From contig RHLJ01000004.1 of the NCBI GenBank assembly GCA_003712055.1, forward strand, positions 248,001 through 312,000: a DNA stretch of 64,000 bases, given 5' to 3'. A program made the position numbers and the translations under genes. This DNA comes from Balneola sp. (lineage in GTDB: Bacteria > Bacteroidota > Rhodothermia > Balneolales > Balneolaceae). The notes below the pieces were generated by a model. That model was not told where the DNA came from and did no database searches. It worked only from the letters and a program-made list of their open reading frames with translations. Below, piece after piece: positions 36,323 to 44,112 of this stretch. The first letter of the stretch is position 1, and each line of letters opens with the position of its first letter.

Positions 36323-36474
36323 TGTTTGTAGAGTTGGTTATCGTTTGCAATGCAAAGAAACGGGTAACTGCAAAGGCCCTGAAATTTATTCGATGAACGT
36401 ATCACTTTTCTCGATAAACTTTTACAGCGAAAAGAGAAATGAAATGGTAAGTTGCCCGAAACAAATGGTTATCT

Positions 36475-37473
36475 ATGAAAAAGCTCGCATTATTTTTAAT
36501 GGGTTCACTCCTATTTATTTCCTGTGAACCTGTACAAGAACAACCTGCACCAGTTCAAAAAGAATGGTCCATAGCTTTACATGGAGGGGCAGGATATTAC
36601 CCCCCAGATGCTCCTGAAGAGGAAGTTCAGGCTTATATGGAGGCCTTGGATGAAGCCCTTGCAATCGGAACGGAGATCTTGGCTAATGGTGGATCAGCAC
36701 TGGATGCTGTTGAACAAACCATACAATTTATGGAGGATAACGAACTGTTTAATGCCGGAAGAGGGGCGGTATTTACGGCGGAAGGAAAGAACGAATTAGA
36801 CGCTGCTATCATGGACGGTACTAATATGAATGCCGGAGCAGTAACCGGAGTGACAACTGTTAAAAATCCAATTTCTCTTGCCCGAAAAGTAATGGAAGAT
36901 TCGCGGCATGTATTTTTTGCTGCTGATGGAGCTGAAAAGTTTGCGGATGAAACCACACTAGAACGAGTAGAAAACGAGTACTTCCGAGTTCAGGAACGAT
37001 ATGAGCGATGGAAAAGAAATAATACTTCTACTAGTGGAAACCTGGAATTGCTTGAAGAAAATGGCTGGAAAATGGGCACCGTTGGCTGTGTTGCACTAGA
37101 TAAGGAAGGAAACCTTGTAGCGGGCACATCAACAGGAGGGATGACTAATAAAAGATTCGGACGTGTAGGAGATGTGCCTATTATTGGTTCAGGAACCTAT
37201 GCAAATGATCAGGTTGCAGTTTCGGCAACAGGTTGGGGAGAGCGAATAATGCTTAATGTTTCTGCACATGCGTTGGCATCTTATATGAAGTTTAAAGAAG
37301 CGAGTCTTCAACAGTCGATGGATTATCTGGTTGGAGAGCTACTAAATCCGAGAGAAGCTGGTTTTATTGCAGTTGATCAGTATGGTAACTATTCAATGGA
37401 AACGAACACGGGGTCCATGTTCCGTGCGGCAAATGATTCCGATGGGAATAAAGTAGTAGCTATCTGGGATTAG
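36475..37473 (+). CDS. Isoaspartyl peptidase / L-asparaginase (Ntn-hydrolase), lipoprotein
   Basis: Type 2 asparaginase that removes isoaspartyl residues or asparagine amide nitrogen. A lipoprotein signal ends at Cys17 (LLFISC), so the enzyme is exported. Motifs are IALHGGAGYY, NGGSALDAVEQTIQFMED, FNAGRGAVFT, and the autocleavage site GTVGCVALD with Thr202 as the new N-terminal nucleophile; TSTGGMTNKRFGRVGDVPIIG follows in the beta subunit. The 332-residue length is normal. A repeat-filled gap follows it. With ggt it points to periplasmic peptide scavenging. Confidence 0.94.
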   Translation: MKKLALFLMGSLLFISCEPVQEQPAPVQKEWSIALHGGAGYYPPDAPEEEVQAYMEALDEALAIGTEILANGGSALDAVEQTIQFMEDNELFNAGRGAVFTAEGKNELDAAIMDGTNMNAGAVTGVTTVKNPISLARKVMEDSRHVFFAADGAEKFADETTLERVENEYFRVQERYERWKRNNTSTSGNLELLEENGWKMGTVGCVALDKEGNLVAGTSTGGMTNKRFGRVGDVPIIGSGTYANDQVAVSATGWGERIMLNVSAHALASYMKFKEASLQQSMDYLVGELLNPREAGFIAVDQYGNYSMETNTGSMFRAANDSDGNKVVAIWD

Positions 37474-37515
37474 CATTAATTACTCAAAACCAGGCTTAGA
37501 ACAATTAACTTTTAA

Positions 37516-37566
37516 GTCATCCGCACTTTGATACTGAATCAAGTTCAGTACAAGTTGCGGGATCTG
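37516..37566. repeat. Nested, degenerate GTCA-type palindrome (locus B1)
   Basis: The outer arms GTCATCCGCA (37516-37525) and TTGCGGGATC (37555-37564) fit one repeat unit. Its loop is replaced by a complete second hairpin, TACTGAA/TTCAGTA with loop TCAAG (37532-37550). This looks like one unit embedded in another. Confidence 0.55.
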
Positions 37567-37579
37567 TGGAAGGCAAAAC

Positions 37580-37631
37580 GTCATTCCTCGGCGAAGGCCG
37601 GAATCTAGATTCCCGTATTCACGGGAATGAC
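37580..37631. repeat. GTCA-type palindromic repeat pair sharing TCTAGA (locus B2)
   Basis: The left unit begins GTCATTCC with a GAAG loop, and the right unit ends CACGGGAATGAC. The two are head-to-head and meet at AATCTAGATT (37602-37611). Outer ends are GTCA and TGAC. It belongs with the units that bracket the GIY-YIG gene. Confidence 0.8.
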
Positions 37632-37691
37632 CTGAGCTTTATCGAGTTACCTGTTTGAAAGCTATTTATCCAGAACTTAGAAAAATCCCTG

Positions 37692-38459
37692 TCATTCATA
37701 ACCAAAACGGAAACGGTCTCTCAAATCCTGTACATAAATACCAATATCATTTCTCAGTTCGAAGAATCGAGCGTGATAACTTTGGTATTGTGCTTTGGTA
37801 AACATCTGCTTGTTCTCATTAAGAGCAGGTAATAGTGATAAGCACAGGTTAGCGGAAGTAAGAGCTTTCTTAGTGTAGGCAATATTTGCCCCTAAATAAT
37901 CGGCTTCAAACCCAAAGGAGTAACCTCCGGCTAGTTTGGCCCCAATTTTAAGAGATTCACCAACATATTCCTGAAAAGCTTTGGTATGATTTTTCTCAGG
38001 GATGGTTTCGGACCACTTAAGTACATCCACCGCGAGATGCCGGGCTCTATTGAAAATGAGAAGATTATCTAAAGAGCCATAATCTGAATCCGCAAATTCT
38101 TCACTTAGGGCTTTCCATTCTTCTCCAGCATCAAAATCTTCCTCGTCCTCATCAAGTTCTGAGAACTCATCAGAACCAAAGAGAAAGTCTTCATCCTCCT
38201 CAAAATCATCATCATCTTCCCAATCTTCATCTTCAGGAAAATACGCTTCGTCTAATAATAACTCTTCTTCTACATAAGCTTCAAAAGCATCATCCTCACT
38301 TAAGCTCTCTTGCAGAAGGGTAATCCAGCGCGGGGTATTTCCTTTAGGATCAGAGGAAATAAACTTTCTTAGTTGATCACTTTTCTTCTCTACTTCATTG
38401 AGGTGAGCTTCCCATTTATGTTCATCCCAAAGCTCGTCATCAAATCCATCAAAATGCAT
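37692..38459 (-). CDS. Highly acidic protein of unknown function
   Basis: A 255-residue cytoplasmic protein without a signal peptide. Residues about 60-120 are dominated by Asp and Glu (FPEDEDWEDDDDFEEDEDF), and the last 110 residues look helical (LIFNRARHLAVDVLKWSE, AYTKKALTSANLCLSLLP). I recognise no family. It is the last gene in a minus-strand series after the PNP gene, with a 102-base gap that contains one isolated DnaA-box-like TGTGGATAA (38547-38555). The gene is plausible from its length, composition and position; function is unknown. Confidence 0.8.
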   Translation of the reverse strand: MHFDGFDDELWDEHKWEAHLNEVEKKSDQLRKFISSDPKGNTPRWITLLQESLSEDDAFEAYVEEELLLDEAYFPEDEDWEDDDDFEEDEDFLFGSDEFSELDEDEEDFDAGEEWKALSEEFADSDYGSLDNLLIFNRARHLAVDVLKWSETIPEKNHTKAFQEYVGESLKIGAKLAGGYSFGFEADYLGANIAYTKKALTSANLCLSLLPALNENKQMFTKAQYQSYHARFFELRNDIGIYVQDLRDRFRFGYE

Positions 38460-38561
38460 ATATATACTAGTCTCAATGCTTATGGTTTACTATAGAAACG
38501 AATTTCGCCTATAGATTGCAATAGCGCGTGGAAAAATAACGCTTTTTGTGGATAATTAGTC

Positions 38562-39398
38562 TCACAATCTTTCAAGCACTCCAACCATGATTTGGGTCAA
38601 CTTAGGTTCTGCCATAGCAGCAGCCTCAAGTACATCGTCTAGACTTACTGGCTCAAGGGCATCCGGAAAGCATTCATCAGTAATAACTGAAATACCTAAT
38701 ACATCCATGCCCATATGTACTGATGCAATTACTTCAGGTACGGTGCTCATTCCAACTACATCTGCTCCCAATTGCCGCATGTATCGGTATTCGGCGCGGG
38801 TTTCCATTGTGGGGCCTGAAACAGCTAAATAAACTCCTTTATGTAACTTAATGGCATTATCCAATGCTACATTTTCGGCTGTTTCCACTAAACGTTCAGT
38901 ATAAGGCTCGCTCATATCCGGGAAACGAGGACCCATTTGGTCGTCATTTGGTCCAATAAGTGGATTGTCTCCTAAAAAGTTAATGTGATCATGAATCAAC
39001 ATCACATCTCCCCGTCTATATATGGGATTTAATCCTCCACATGCATTACTAACCATAAGGGTATGAACCCCCAAAGCCTTTGCAACCCGAACAGGAAAGG
39101 CAATTTGATGCATGGTATATCCCTCATAGTAATGGAAGCGTCCCTGCATAGCCATTACTGATTTACCTCCTAACTCACCAAATATTAATCTTCCTGCATG
39201 TCCTTCTACTGTTGAAACAGGAAAGTGAGGGATTTTATCATAGGTAATAACATGGTGGGCTTCAATTTCCTCAGCAAGCTGTCCCAGCCCGGTTCCCAGA
39301 ATAAGTAAATATTCGGGCAGCAGGCTGGTTTCACTCTGAATATACTCTACAGCCTGGTCTCTTTTTCCCCGGAATTGTTCTACGGTATCAAACGCCAT
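38562..39398 (-). CDS. Trimeric purine nucleoside phosphorylase
   Basis: Phosphorolyses purine nucleosides to base and (deoxy)ribose-1-phosphate. Class II PNP motifs are LLILGTGLGQLAEEI, the phosphate-site MQGRFHYYEGY, VSNACGGLNP, VSGPTMETRAEYRY with purine-contacting Glu199, and VVGMSTVPEVI. At the position of human Asn243, which reads the 6-oxo group, the protein has Asp241 (SVITDECFPD). That may alter base preference. The 278-residue length is normal. It sits 31 bases downstream of the DivIVA-like gene in the same direction. Confidence 0.94.
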   Translation of the reverse strand: MAFDTVEQFRGKRDQAVEYIQSETSLLPEYLLILGTGLGQLAEEIEAHHVITYDKIPHFPVSTVEGHAGRLIFGELGGKSVMAMQGRFHYYEGYTMHQIAFPVRVAKALGVHTLMVSNACGGLNPIYRRGDVMLIHDHINFLGDNPLIGPNDDQMGPRFPDMSEPYTERLVETAENVALDNAIKLHKGVYLAVSGPTMETRAEYRYMRQLGADVVGMSTVPEVIASVHMGMDVLGISVITDECFPDALEPVSLDDVLEAAAMAEPKLTQIMVGVLERL

Positions 39399-39429
39399 AT
39401 AAAACTTTTTGGATGTGAATAGAGAAAAA

Positions 39430-40080
39430 TTAATCTATTTCGTCGAGAATATCATTCAGGCGATCAGATCCCGGAGGAAAACCCTCATTATCCTCATTTA
39501 GAATAGATTGATCTTCTTCAGTAGAGTCCTCATCGCCATCAAATTCAAAGCGTGAAGAGTTTGATGAGCTTTCTTCAACGTTCTCAGATTCTTCCAATGC
39601 TTCATCCTTAGGTAAGGAAAAAATGTTCATTTCATCATTGGAAAACTTTTCGATGGATGTTTTGGCATTGTCGAGGTAAGAAGATATACCTGCAATTATT
39701 TCATCTCTACGGTCAAGGAGTCGAAGAATGCTTTGACGAATTTGTGCTCTTTGCTGATTAGCTTCCTGGATGATGGTTTCAGCTTCCATTTGAGCTTTAT
39801 CCGTAGTGTTTTTTGCCTCAAGTCGGGCATTATCCATTTTTTGAGCTACGGATTCCTTAGTGGTTTGAAGTGTTTCGTGAAGTGCTTCTTCTACCCGTTC
39901 ATAATGCTTTACCCTGTCACTAAGTTTTTCAATCTGTTCTTCAAGTTCTTTATTCTTTGAAAGAAGATGTTCGTACTCATTCGAAATCAAAGTGAGAAAA
40001 GCCTGTACATCAGCAACATCATAGCCCCTTAATGATTTTTCAAATTGCTGCTGCTTAATTTCTAATGGCGTGATTTTCAT
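39430..40080 (-). CDS. DivIVA-domain coiled-coil protein
   Basis: The N-terminal 60 residues match the DivIVA lipid-binding domain (KITPLEIKQQQFEKSLRGYD, VADVQAFLTLISNEYEHLL). They are followed by long coiled coil (ELEEQIEKLSDRVKHYERVE through MEAETIIQEANQQRAQI) and an acidic tail. The family marks membrane curvature, poles or division sites. Its position downstream of a YggS gene with small membrane genes in between recalls the ylmE-ylmG-divIVA order near division genes in other bacteria. Polar or septal function is inferred. Confidence 0.9.
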   Translation of the reverse strand: MKITPLEIKQQQFEKSLRGYDVADVQAFLTLISNEYEHLLSKNKELEEQIEKLSDRVKHYERVEEALHETLQTTKESVAQKMDNARLEAKNTTDKAQMEAETIIQEANQQRAQIRQSILRLLDRRDEIIAGISSYLDNAKTSIEKFSNDEMNIFSLPKDEALEESENVEESSSNSSRFEFDGDEDSTEEDQSILNEDNEGFPPGSDRLNDILDEID

Positions 40081-40116
40081 AATAAGTGTCTTTACTAATC
40101 TTAATTAAAATAACAC

Positions 40117-40470
40117 TTATTCGTTTAACATGTTCCTCAGATTACTGTCGTCCTCTTTTTTCTGGGCGGCTCTAACACCTTTCTCTTCAATAGTAATTTC
40201 TCCTATTGATTCTGAAGAATCAGGAATTCTGATTTTTTCCTCCTCAAGATCAGAAACAATGGCCTCTAAATTGGAGATCCTTCTTTCGGTGGTTTTCTTA
40301 AACTCACCAAGTGCTTTAAAAAACTGAGGGTTTATTTCTCCGGAAGAAGTAGAGCTTTTTCTATTAATCCAAGCTTTAATCAATCCAAAAACATTATGTA
40401 GGAAAAACCCAGTTAACCCTATTCCAAAAACAATAGCAACCAGAGCTACTATAAATTCTTCTTCTTGCAT
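40117..40470 (-). CDS. Small membrane-anchored coiled-coil protein (1)
   Basis: One N-terminal TM segment (FIVALVAIVFGIGLTGFFLHNV) and a basic linker (KAWINRKSS) precede a short coiled coil (GEFKKTTERRISNLEAIVSD) and a charged tail. The 117-residue layout resembles the neighbouring 96-residue protein, including the shared pattern 'R-I-x-N-L-E-A-I'. No named family is certain; PspB-like envelope-stress proteins share the TM plus coiled-coil form. It lies 36 bases before the DivIVA gene in the same operon. Confidence 0.75.
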   Translation of the reverse strand: MQEEEFIVALVAIVFGIGLTGFFLHNVFGLIKAWINRKSSTSSGEINPQFFKALGEFKKTTERRISNLEAIVSDLEEEKIRIPDSSESIGEITIEEKGVRAAQKKEDDSNLRNMLNE

Positions 40471-40474
40471 AGTA

Positions 40475-40765
40475 TTAGCCTCTTACTTTTGAGCGTTGAG
40501 TGGAGTCAGAAGCGTTAAGATCATCCTTAATCTCTATTTCATCAAGCGAAATTTCACCTGATTTTGAAGAATTTTCTGAAGCAATTGCTTCCAGGTTTTC
40601 TATTCTGGTTTTCAGGTTGAAGATCATCTTCCGTAGTTCATGAGATTCTTTTGCACTTGTTAGACGCTTTTCCTCTAACGATAGTTCTTTTTCTTTATAT
40701 GCGTAAAATAACCCACCGATTATAGCAACGATTGGGATGATAGCAAACCATGGTAATCCAAACAT
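40475..40765 (-). CDS. Small membrane-anchored coiled-coil protein (2)
   Basis: A 96-residue protein with an N-terminal TM helix (WFAIIPIVAIIGGLFYAY), then a charged coiled coil (EEKRLTSAKESHELRKMIFN, LKTRIENLEAIASEN). It resembles the 117-residue neighbour four bases downstream in layout and in the RIENLEAI motif, suggesting an ancient duplication and perhaps a heteromer. PspB-like by shape only. It lies between the YggS and DivIVA genes. Confidence 0.75.
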   Translation of the reverse strand: MFGLPWFAIIPIVAIIGGLFYAYKEKELSLEEKRLTSAKESHELRKMIFNLKTRIENLEAIASENSSKSGEISLDEIEIKDDLNASDSTQRSKVRG

Positions 40766-40825
40766 AATGCCCGAGTTTAATTAGTTCCTGTTGGAAAGTG
40801 GGGAGCCTTACGCACTAAATCAACC

Positions 40826-41524
40826 TTAGTTTCGTGATCCAAAAATGGCGCTTCCAACTCGAATCATGGTTGCCCCTTCCTCAATAGCCACCTCAAAATC
40901 TCCGCTCATTCCCATCGAAAGTTCTTTGAGCTGGACATTTTCTCCGTTCAAATGAGAATGATCAGTTAATGTGGTTTTTAATTTGGCAAATTCAGGACGA
41001 ATATCTTCAGGATTATCTGAAAATGTGGCCATTCCCATTAACCCTTGTATCATCAGGTTCGGAAGAGTTTTAGCATGAGTTAACATGCTTTCAAGTTCAG
41101 ATGGATCACATCCGCTTTTTTGATCTTCTCCGCTAATATTTACTTGTATAAGTACATTAATGGTTCTGTTAGCAAGCTCAGCACGTTTCTGTATTTCATT
41201 AAGGTGCTTACTTTTTGACGCGGAATGAATCCAGTTAACACGGTTAGCGATGTATTTAATCTTGTTCGATTGCATTGTTCCGATCATATGCCATTCTATG
41301 GTCGGTTCACTAATTGCTTCCATTTTCTCTTGCAGTTCTTGCATTCTGTTCTCACCAAAGTGAAGCTGACTTGCAGAAAAAGCATCTAGAATAGCTTCAT
41401 TTGGTTTTGTCTTGCTAACAGCAATCAGTGTGATTTCTTTTGGGTCTCTATTTGATTTGTTGCAAGCGGCGTTAATTCTTTGATGAATCTTCTCAAGATT
41501 CTTATAAATAGAAGGCTCTATCAT
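40826..41524 (-). CDS. yggS: YggS/PLPBP pyridoxal-phosphate homeostasis protein
   Basis: Cytoplasmic PLP carrier of alanine-racemase-like TIM-barrel fold. The PLP lysine is in LIAVSKTKP, followed by FGENRMQEL, IEWHMIGTMQSNKIKYI, VLIQVNISGEDQKSG, GLMGMATF, and the phosphate-binding LSMGMSGDFEVAIEEGATMI, RVGSAIFG. The 232-residue length is normal. It is the first gene of the minus-strand run toward the DivIVA-like gene, diverging from the Nif3 gene. Confidence 0.96.
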   Translation of the reverse strand: MIEPSIYKNLEKIHQRINAACNKSNRDPKEITLIAVSKTKPNEAILDAFSASQLHFGENRMQELQEKMEAISEPTIEWHMIGTMQSNKIKYIANRVNWIHSASKSKHLNEIQKRAELANRTINVLIQVNISGEDQKSGCDPSELESMLTHAKTLPNLMIQGLMGMATFSDNPEDIRPEFAKLKTTLTDHSHLNGENVQLKELSMGMSGDFEVAIEEGATMIRVGSAIFGSRN

Positions 41525-41700
41525 TTACCAAATCTCGTTCAAGTTATTTTAAAGTTATGAACATAAAGATAGCCTTTTATAATTCGTATATAAGCGTTAT
41601 TTTTGGAAGCTCTAGAAAGACGTAGATTTTCATCATTTGAATATTATACTGAACGTTTACAAACATCCCTTGTCGGATCATCTATCTCAACCAACATTCC

Positions 41701-41707
41701 AAAGGAG
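41701..41707 (+). promoter_or_regulatory. Strong Shine-Dalgarno of the Nif3 gene
   Basis: AAAGGAG lies seven bases before the ATG at 41715. It is the clearest ribosome-binding site noted in a window where most genes lack one, and it fixes this start. Confidence 0.8.
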
Positions 41708-41714
41708 TAGATAG

Positions 41715-42776
41715 ATGGCAACTAAAATCCGGCATATATCCACTTTTTTGAATCAATGGGCTCCGCCTCACATAAAACTGGATTACGACAATGTTGGATT
41801 ACTAGTAGGAGACCCTGAAACTGAAGTAACGTCTGTTCTCACCTGTCTTGATGTTACTGATGATGTTATTGAAGAAGCAATAAGTAAAAAATGTGAACTT
41901 ATTGTAGCTCATCACCCACTGATCTTTAATAAAATTGGCTCTATCAATCCAACCAATCAGCAAGGAAGGATAATTTATAAGCTGATAAAAAATGATATTG
42001 GCTTACTTGTAGCCCATACTAATCTTGATGCTGCGCTGGACGGAGTTTCATTTGTTCTTGCAAATATTCTTGGACTGGATAACCTGAGGTTTCTGGAAAA
42101 AAATTATAGCATAAGCCGAAAGATAAGATTAGTTACTGCTGAGGAAGATGCTACCTCGGTGTTAAAATTATTGAATTATTATTCAGCAGAGGAAGCTCAT
42201 TATTTCGAAGTAGAGAACAGGGAGCGTGGACTAAAGTGTTTTGAAGCAATTATTGATAAACATCTGGTACCAACGCTAAAAGCAGGTCTTAAGAAAGAAG
42301 GACTCCTTAAAGCAGGCTCCTTTCAGGTAACTGAATTAGCCTCCAATTCTCAGAATTTTGGAATGGGAGTGCTCGGAGAGTATCCCGAGGAAGGAGTTGG
42401 GCAAAACGAATTCCTTCACCTGGTTTCCAAAGCTTTGAATGTTCGGTCAGTCCGATTCTCAGGGAATGTAGACAGAATTAAGAAAGTGGCAGTTTGTGGA
42501 GGGTCGGGAATCTCACTTAAAAAAGCTGCGATTAAAGCAGGAGCCCAGGCCTTTGTTACTGCTGATATTAAGTACCACGACTATTTCACTGAAAAGGAGA
42601 ACTTCCTGCTTGTGGATGTTGGGCACTACGAAAGTGAATTTCCAATTGCAGAAGCGCTAAAAAATGAATTATCAGATGCTTTTGAAGAAGTAAGCGTCTC
42701 GGTTACTCAAATGGTAACCAACCCAATGAAAATCTATGTGTCTGACATAGAACCTCAACCCATTCATCAAAGTTGA
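41715..42776 (+). CDS. Nif3-like dinuclear metal-centre protein
   Basis: Conserved hexameric protein (YqfO/YbgI family, sometimes called GTP cyclohydrolase I type 2) with a two-metal site of uncertain function. Metal-binding motifs are AHHPLIFNK and AHTNLDAALDGVS near the N-terminus, and KYHDYF and DVGHYESE near the C-terminus. The 353-residue length includes the central PII-like insert (LVTAEEDATSVLKLLNYYSA) of the long YqfO type. It is followed 11 bases later by a COG1579 coiled-coil gene, a common pairing. Confidence 0.95.
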   Translation: MATKIRHISTFLNQWAPPHIKLDYDNVGLLVGDPETEVTSVLTCLDVTDDVIEEAISKKCELIVAHHPLIFNKIGSINPTNQQGRIIYKLIKNDIGLLVAHTNLDAALDGVSFVLANILGLDNLRFLEKNYSISRKIRLVTAEEDATSVLKLLNYYSAEEAHYFEVENRERGLKCFEAIIDKHLVPTLKAGLKKEGLLKAGSFQVTELASNSQNFGMGVLGEYPEEGVGQNEFLHLVSKALNVRSVRFSGNVDRIKKVAVCGGSGISLKKAAIKAGAQAFVTADIKYHDYFTEKENFLLVDVGHYESEFPIAEALKNELSDAFEEVSVSVTQMVTNPMKIYVSDIEPQPIHQS

Positions 42777-42787
42777 TTTAACCATAC

Positions 42788-43522
42788 ATGAAAGAAATAC
42801 TTCAACAATTAGCAAACTTACAGTACATCGATAGCAGAATCGATGAGATCAAGCAGCTAAGAGGAGATCTTCCTGAAGAAATCCTTGATATAGAAACGGA
42901 TATTGCTCGCGGAGAAGCAAAACTTTCGAAGTTAGAAGATGAAGAGAAAAATCTATTCGTCGAGTTTGATAGCCTTGAATTAGAAATAAAGACCTCAGAA
43001 GAAAAGGTAAAGAAATACGAAGATCAGCAACTCTCAGTTCGAAACAACAGAGAGTATGATGCCTTAACCAAAGAGATCGAAGCTCAAAAACAAGTTATTG
43101 AAAACGCTAAATCTCGAATTGAAGAAGTAGAGAAGAGAAAAGAAGAGATAGGGCCTGAACTTGAAGTAGCCAAAACCGATCTGGATCATACGAAAGCTTT
43201 ATTCGAACAAAAGCAGAATAGCCTTGAAAAGGTTATGAAGTCGACTGAAGACGAAGAAGTTGTTCTCATGAAAAAGAGAGGAGAGGTAGAGAAAGGTATT
43301 GACCAGCGTTACATGCGTAATTATAATCGCCTCAGAAATGGCTTGAATAATGGTATTGCCGTGGTAGCAATGGATAGAGGTGCCGCTTTCGGAATGGTAC
43401 TTCCTCCCCAACAACAAGTTGAAGTGCGCCGAATGAACAAGATCATTTTCGATGAAAACAGCGGGCGTATTGTTGTTGATCAGTCATTTTTTGATAGAGC
43501 GAAAGAACAACTTACTCTATAA
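42788..43522 (+). CDS. COG1579 coiled-coil protein with cysteine-free ribbon
   Basis: Long antiparallel coiled coil (residues about 10-175) with the conserved YEDQQLSVRNNREYDALTKE turn, followed by a C-terminal zinc-ribbon-like module (VLPPQQQVEVRRMNKII, SGRIVVDQSFF). Family members normally carry two Cys pairs around the LPPQ motif and in the final CxxCGRIL; this protein has no cysteine at all. It follows the Nif3 gene closely, as in many bacteria. Function is unknown; a tethering or nucleic-acid role has been suggested for the family. Confidence 0.88.
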   Translation: MKEILQQLANLQYIDSRIDEIKQLRGDLPEEILDIETDIARGEAKLSKLEDEEKNLFVEFDSLELEIKTSEEKVKKYEDQQLSVRNNREYDALTKEIEAQKQVIENAKSRIEEVEKRKEEIGPELEVAKTDLDHTKALFEQKQNSLEKVMKSTEDEEVVLMKKRGEVEKGIDQRYMRNYNRLRNGLNNGIAVVAMDRGAAFGMVLPPQQQVEVRRMNKIIFDENSGRIVVDQSFFDRAKEQLTL

Positions 43523-43531
43523 GACTTAAAA

Positions 43532-43597
43532 GTCATTCTGAACTTGTTTCAGAATCTTTCGTGCTGTACAAAGACCCTGAACCTGTTTCAGGGTGAC
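43532..43597. repeat. GTCA-type palindromic repeat pair (locus C)
   Basis: The left unit, GTCATTCTGAA with its TTCAGAAT partner (stem 43535-43555), faces a right unit ACCCTGAA/TTCAGGGT (43574-43594) that ends in GAC. Outer ends are GTCA and TGAC. Loops are the CTTGT/CCTGT type seen at locus A. It fills the gap between the COG1579 gene and rnpB. Confidence 0.8.
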
Positions 43598-43644
43598 TTT
43601 CTTCCATTTTTTTTAAATAAATCCGATCAAAAACGTATCTTTAA

Positions 43645-44013
43645 AGCGGAAAATCGGGTAATCGCTCTATGAAGCTTTAGTGGATTAGAGAGGAAAGTCC
43701 GGACACCAACAGGCACCACGCTCAACGATCCTTCGGGCGAAGTTGAGGCTCGGTTAGGGCGACCTGGCCGGGACAGAAAGTGCAACAGAAAGCAAACCGT
43801 CTCGATTCGTCGGGATAAGGGTGAAAAGGTGAGGTAAGAGCTCACCGCCCCGTACTGTGAAGTCGGGGGCAAGGTAAACCTCGTGGGGTGCAAGCTCATG
43901 TAGGGTGGTATGCGTCGCTTGTCGTAAAGCCACCGGGTGGAGTGCACCAGATAAATGATTACCGAATCCCGGGTATCCGGGAGGAACAAAATCCGGCTTA
44001 TAGATTTTCCGCT
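43645..44013 (+). ncRNA. rnpB: RNase P RNA, type A
   Basis: Catalytic RNA of RNase P, which trims tRNA 5' ends; its protein partner RnpA is encoded at 56172. The ends pair as helix P1 (AGCGGAAAATC with GATTTTCCGCT). Conserved elements are GAGGAAAGTCCGGAC, the ACAGAAA and GGTAAGAGCTCACCG stretches, and the 3' consensus AAATGATTACCG with ACAAAATCCGGCTTATAG. The length of about 369 bases is normal. It is followed by a strong terminator. A minus-strand ORF across it is only a shadow. Confidence 0.97.
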
Positions 44014-44021
44014 ATAACATG

Positions 44022-44056
44022 AAAACCCCGTCCCTAAAGGGCGGGGTTTTGTTTTT
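44022..44056 (+). terminator. Rho-independent terminator of rnpB
   Basis: AAAACCCCGTCCC pairs with GGGCGGGGTTTT around a TAAA loop, followed by GTTTTT. It is the clearest intrinsic terminator in the window and ends the rnpB transcript before the unknown gene at 44113. Confidence 0.93.
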
Positions 44057-44112
44057 CCTATCTATTATATTGTTCATATTAAGTTTATCAACAAAGCCAA
44101 AACGGAGAGGAT

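Noticed and set aside
38547-38555. Perfect DnaA-box-like TGTGGATAA as a possible origin
   Set aside because: Only one box was seen in a 102-base gap, without an AT-rich unwinding region or dnaA nearby; chance is sufficient.
43627-43989. 120-residue minus-strand ORF
   Set aside because: It lies across the conserved RNase P RNA and has no protein-like features; the RNA gene explains the region.
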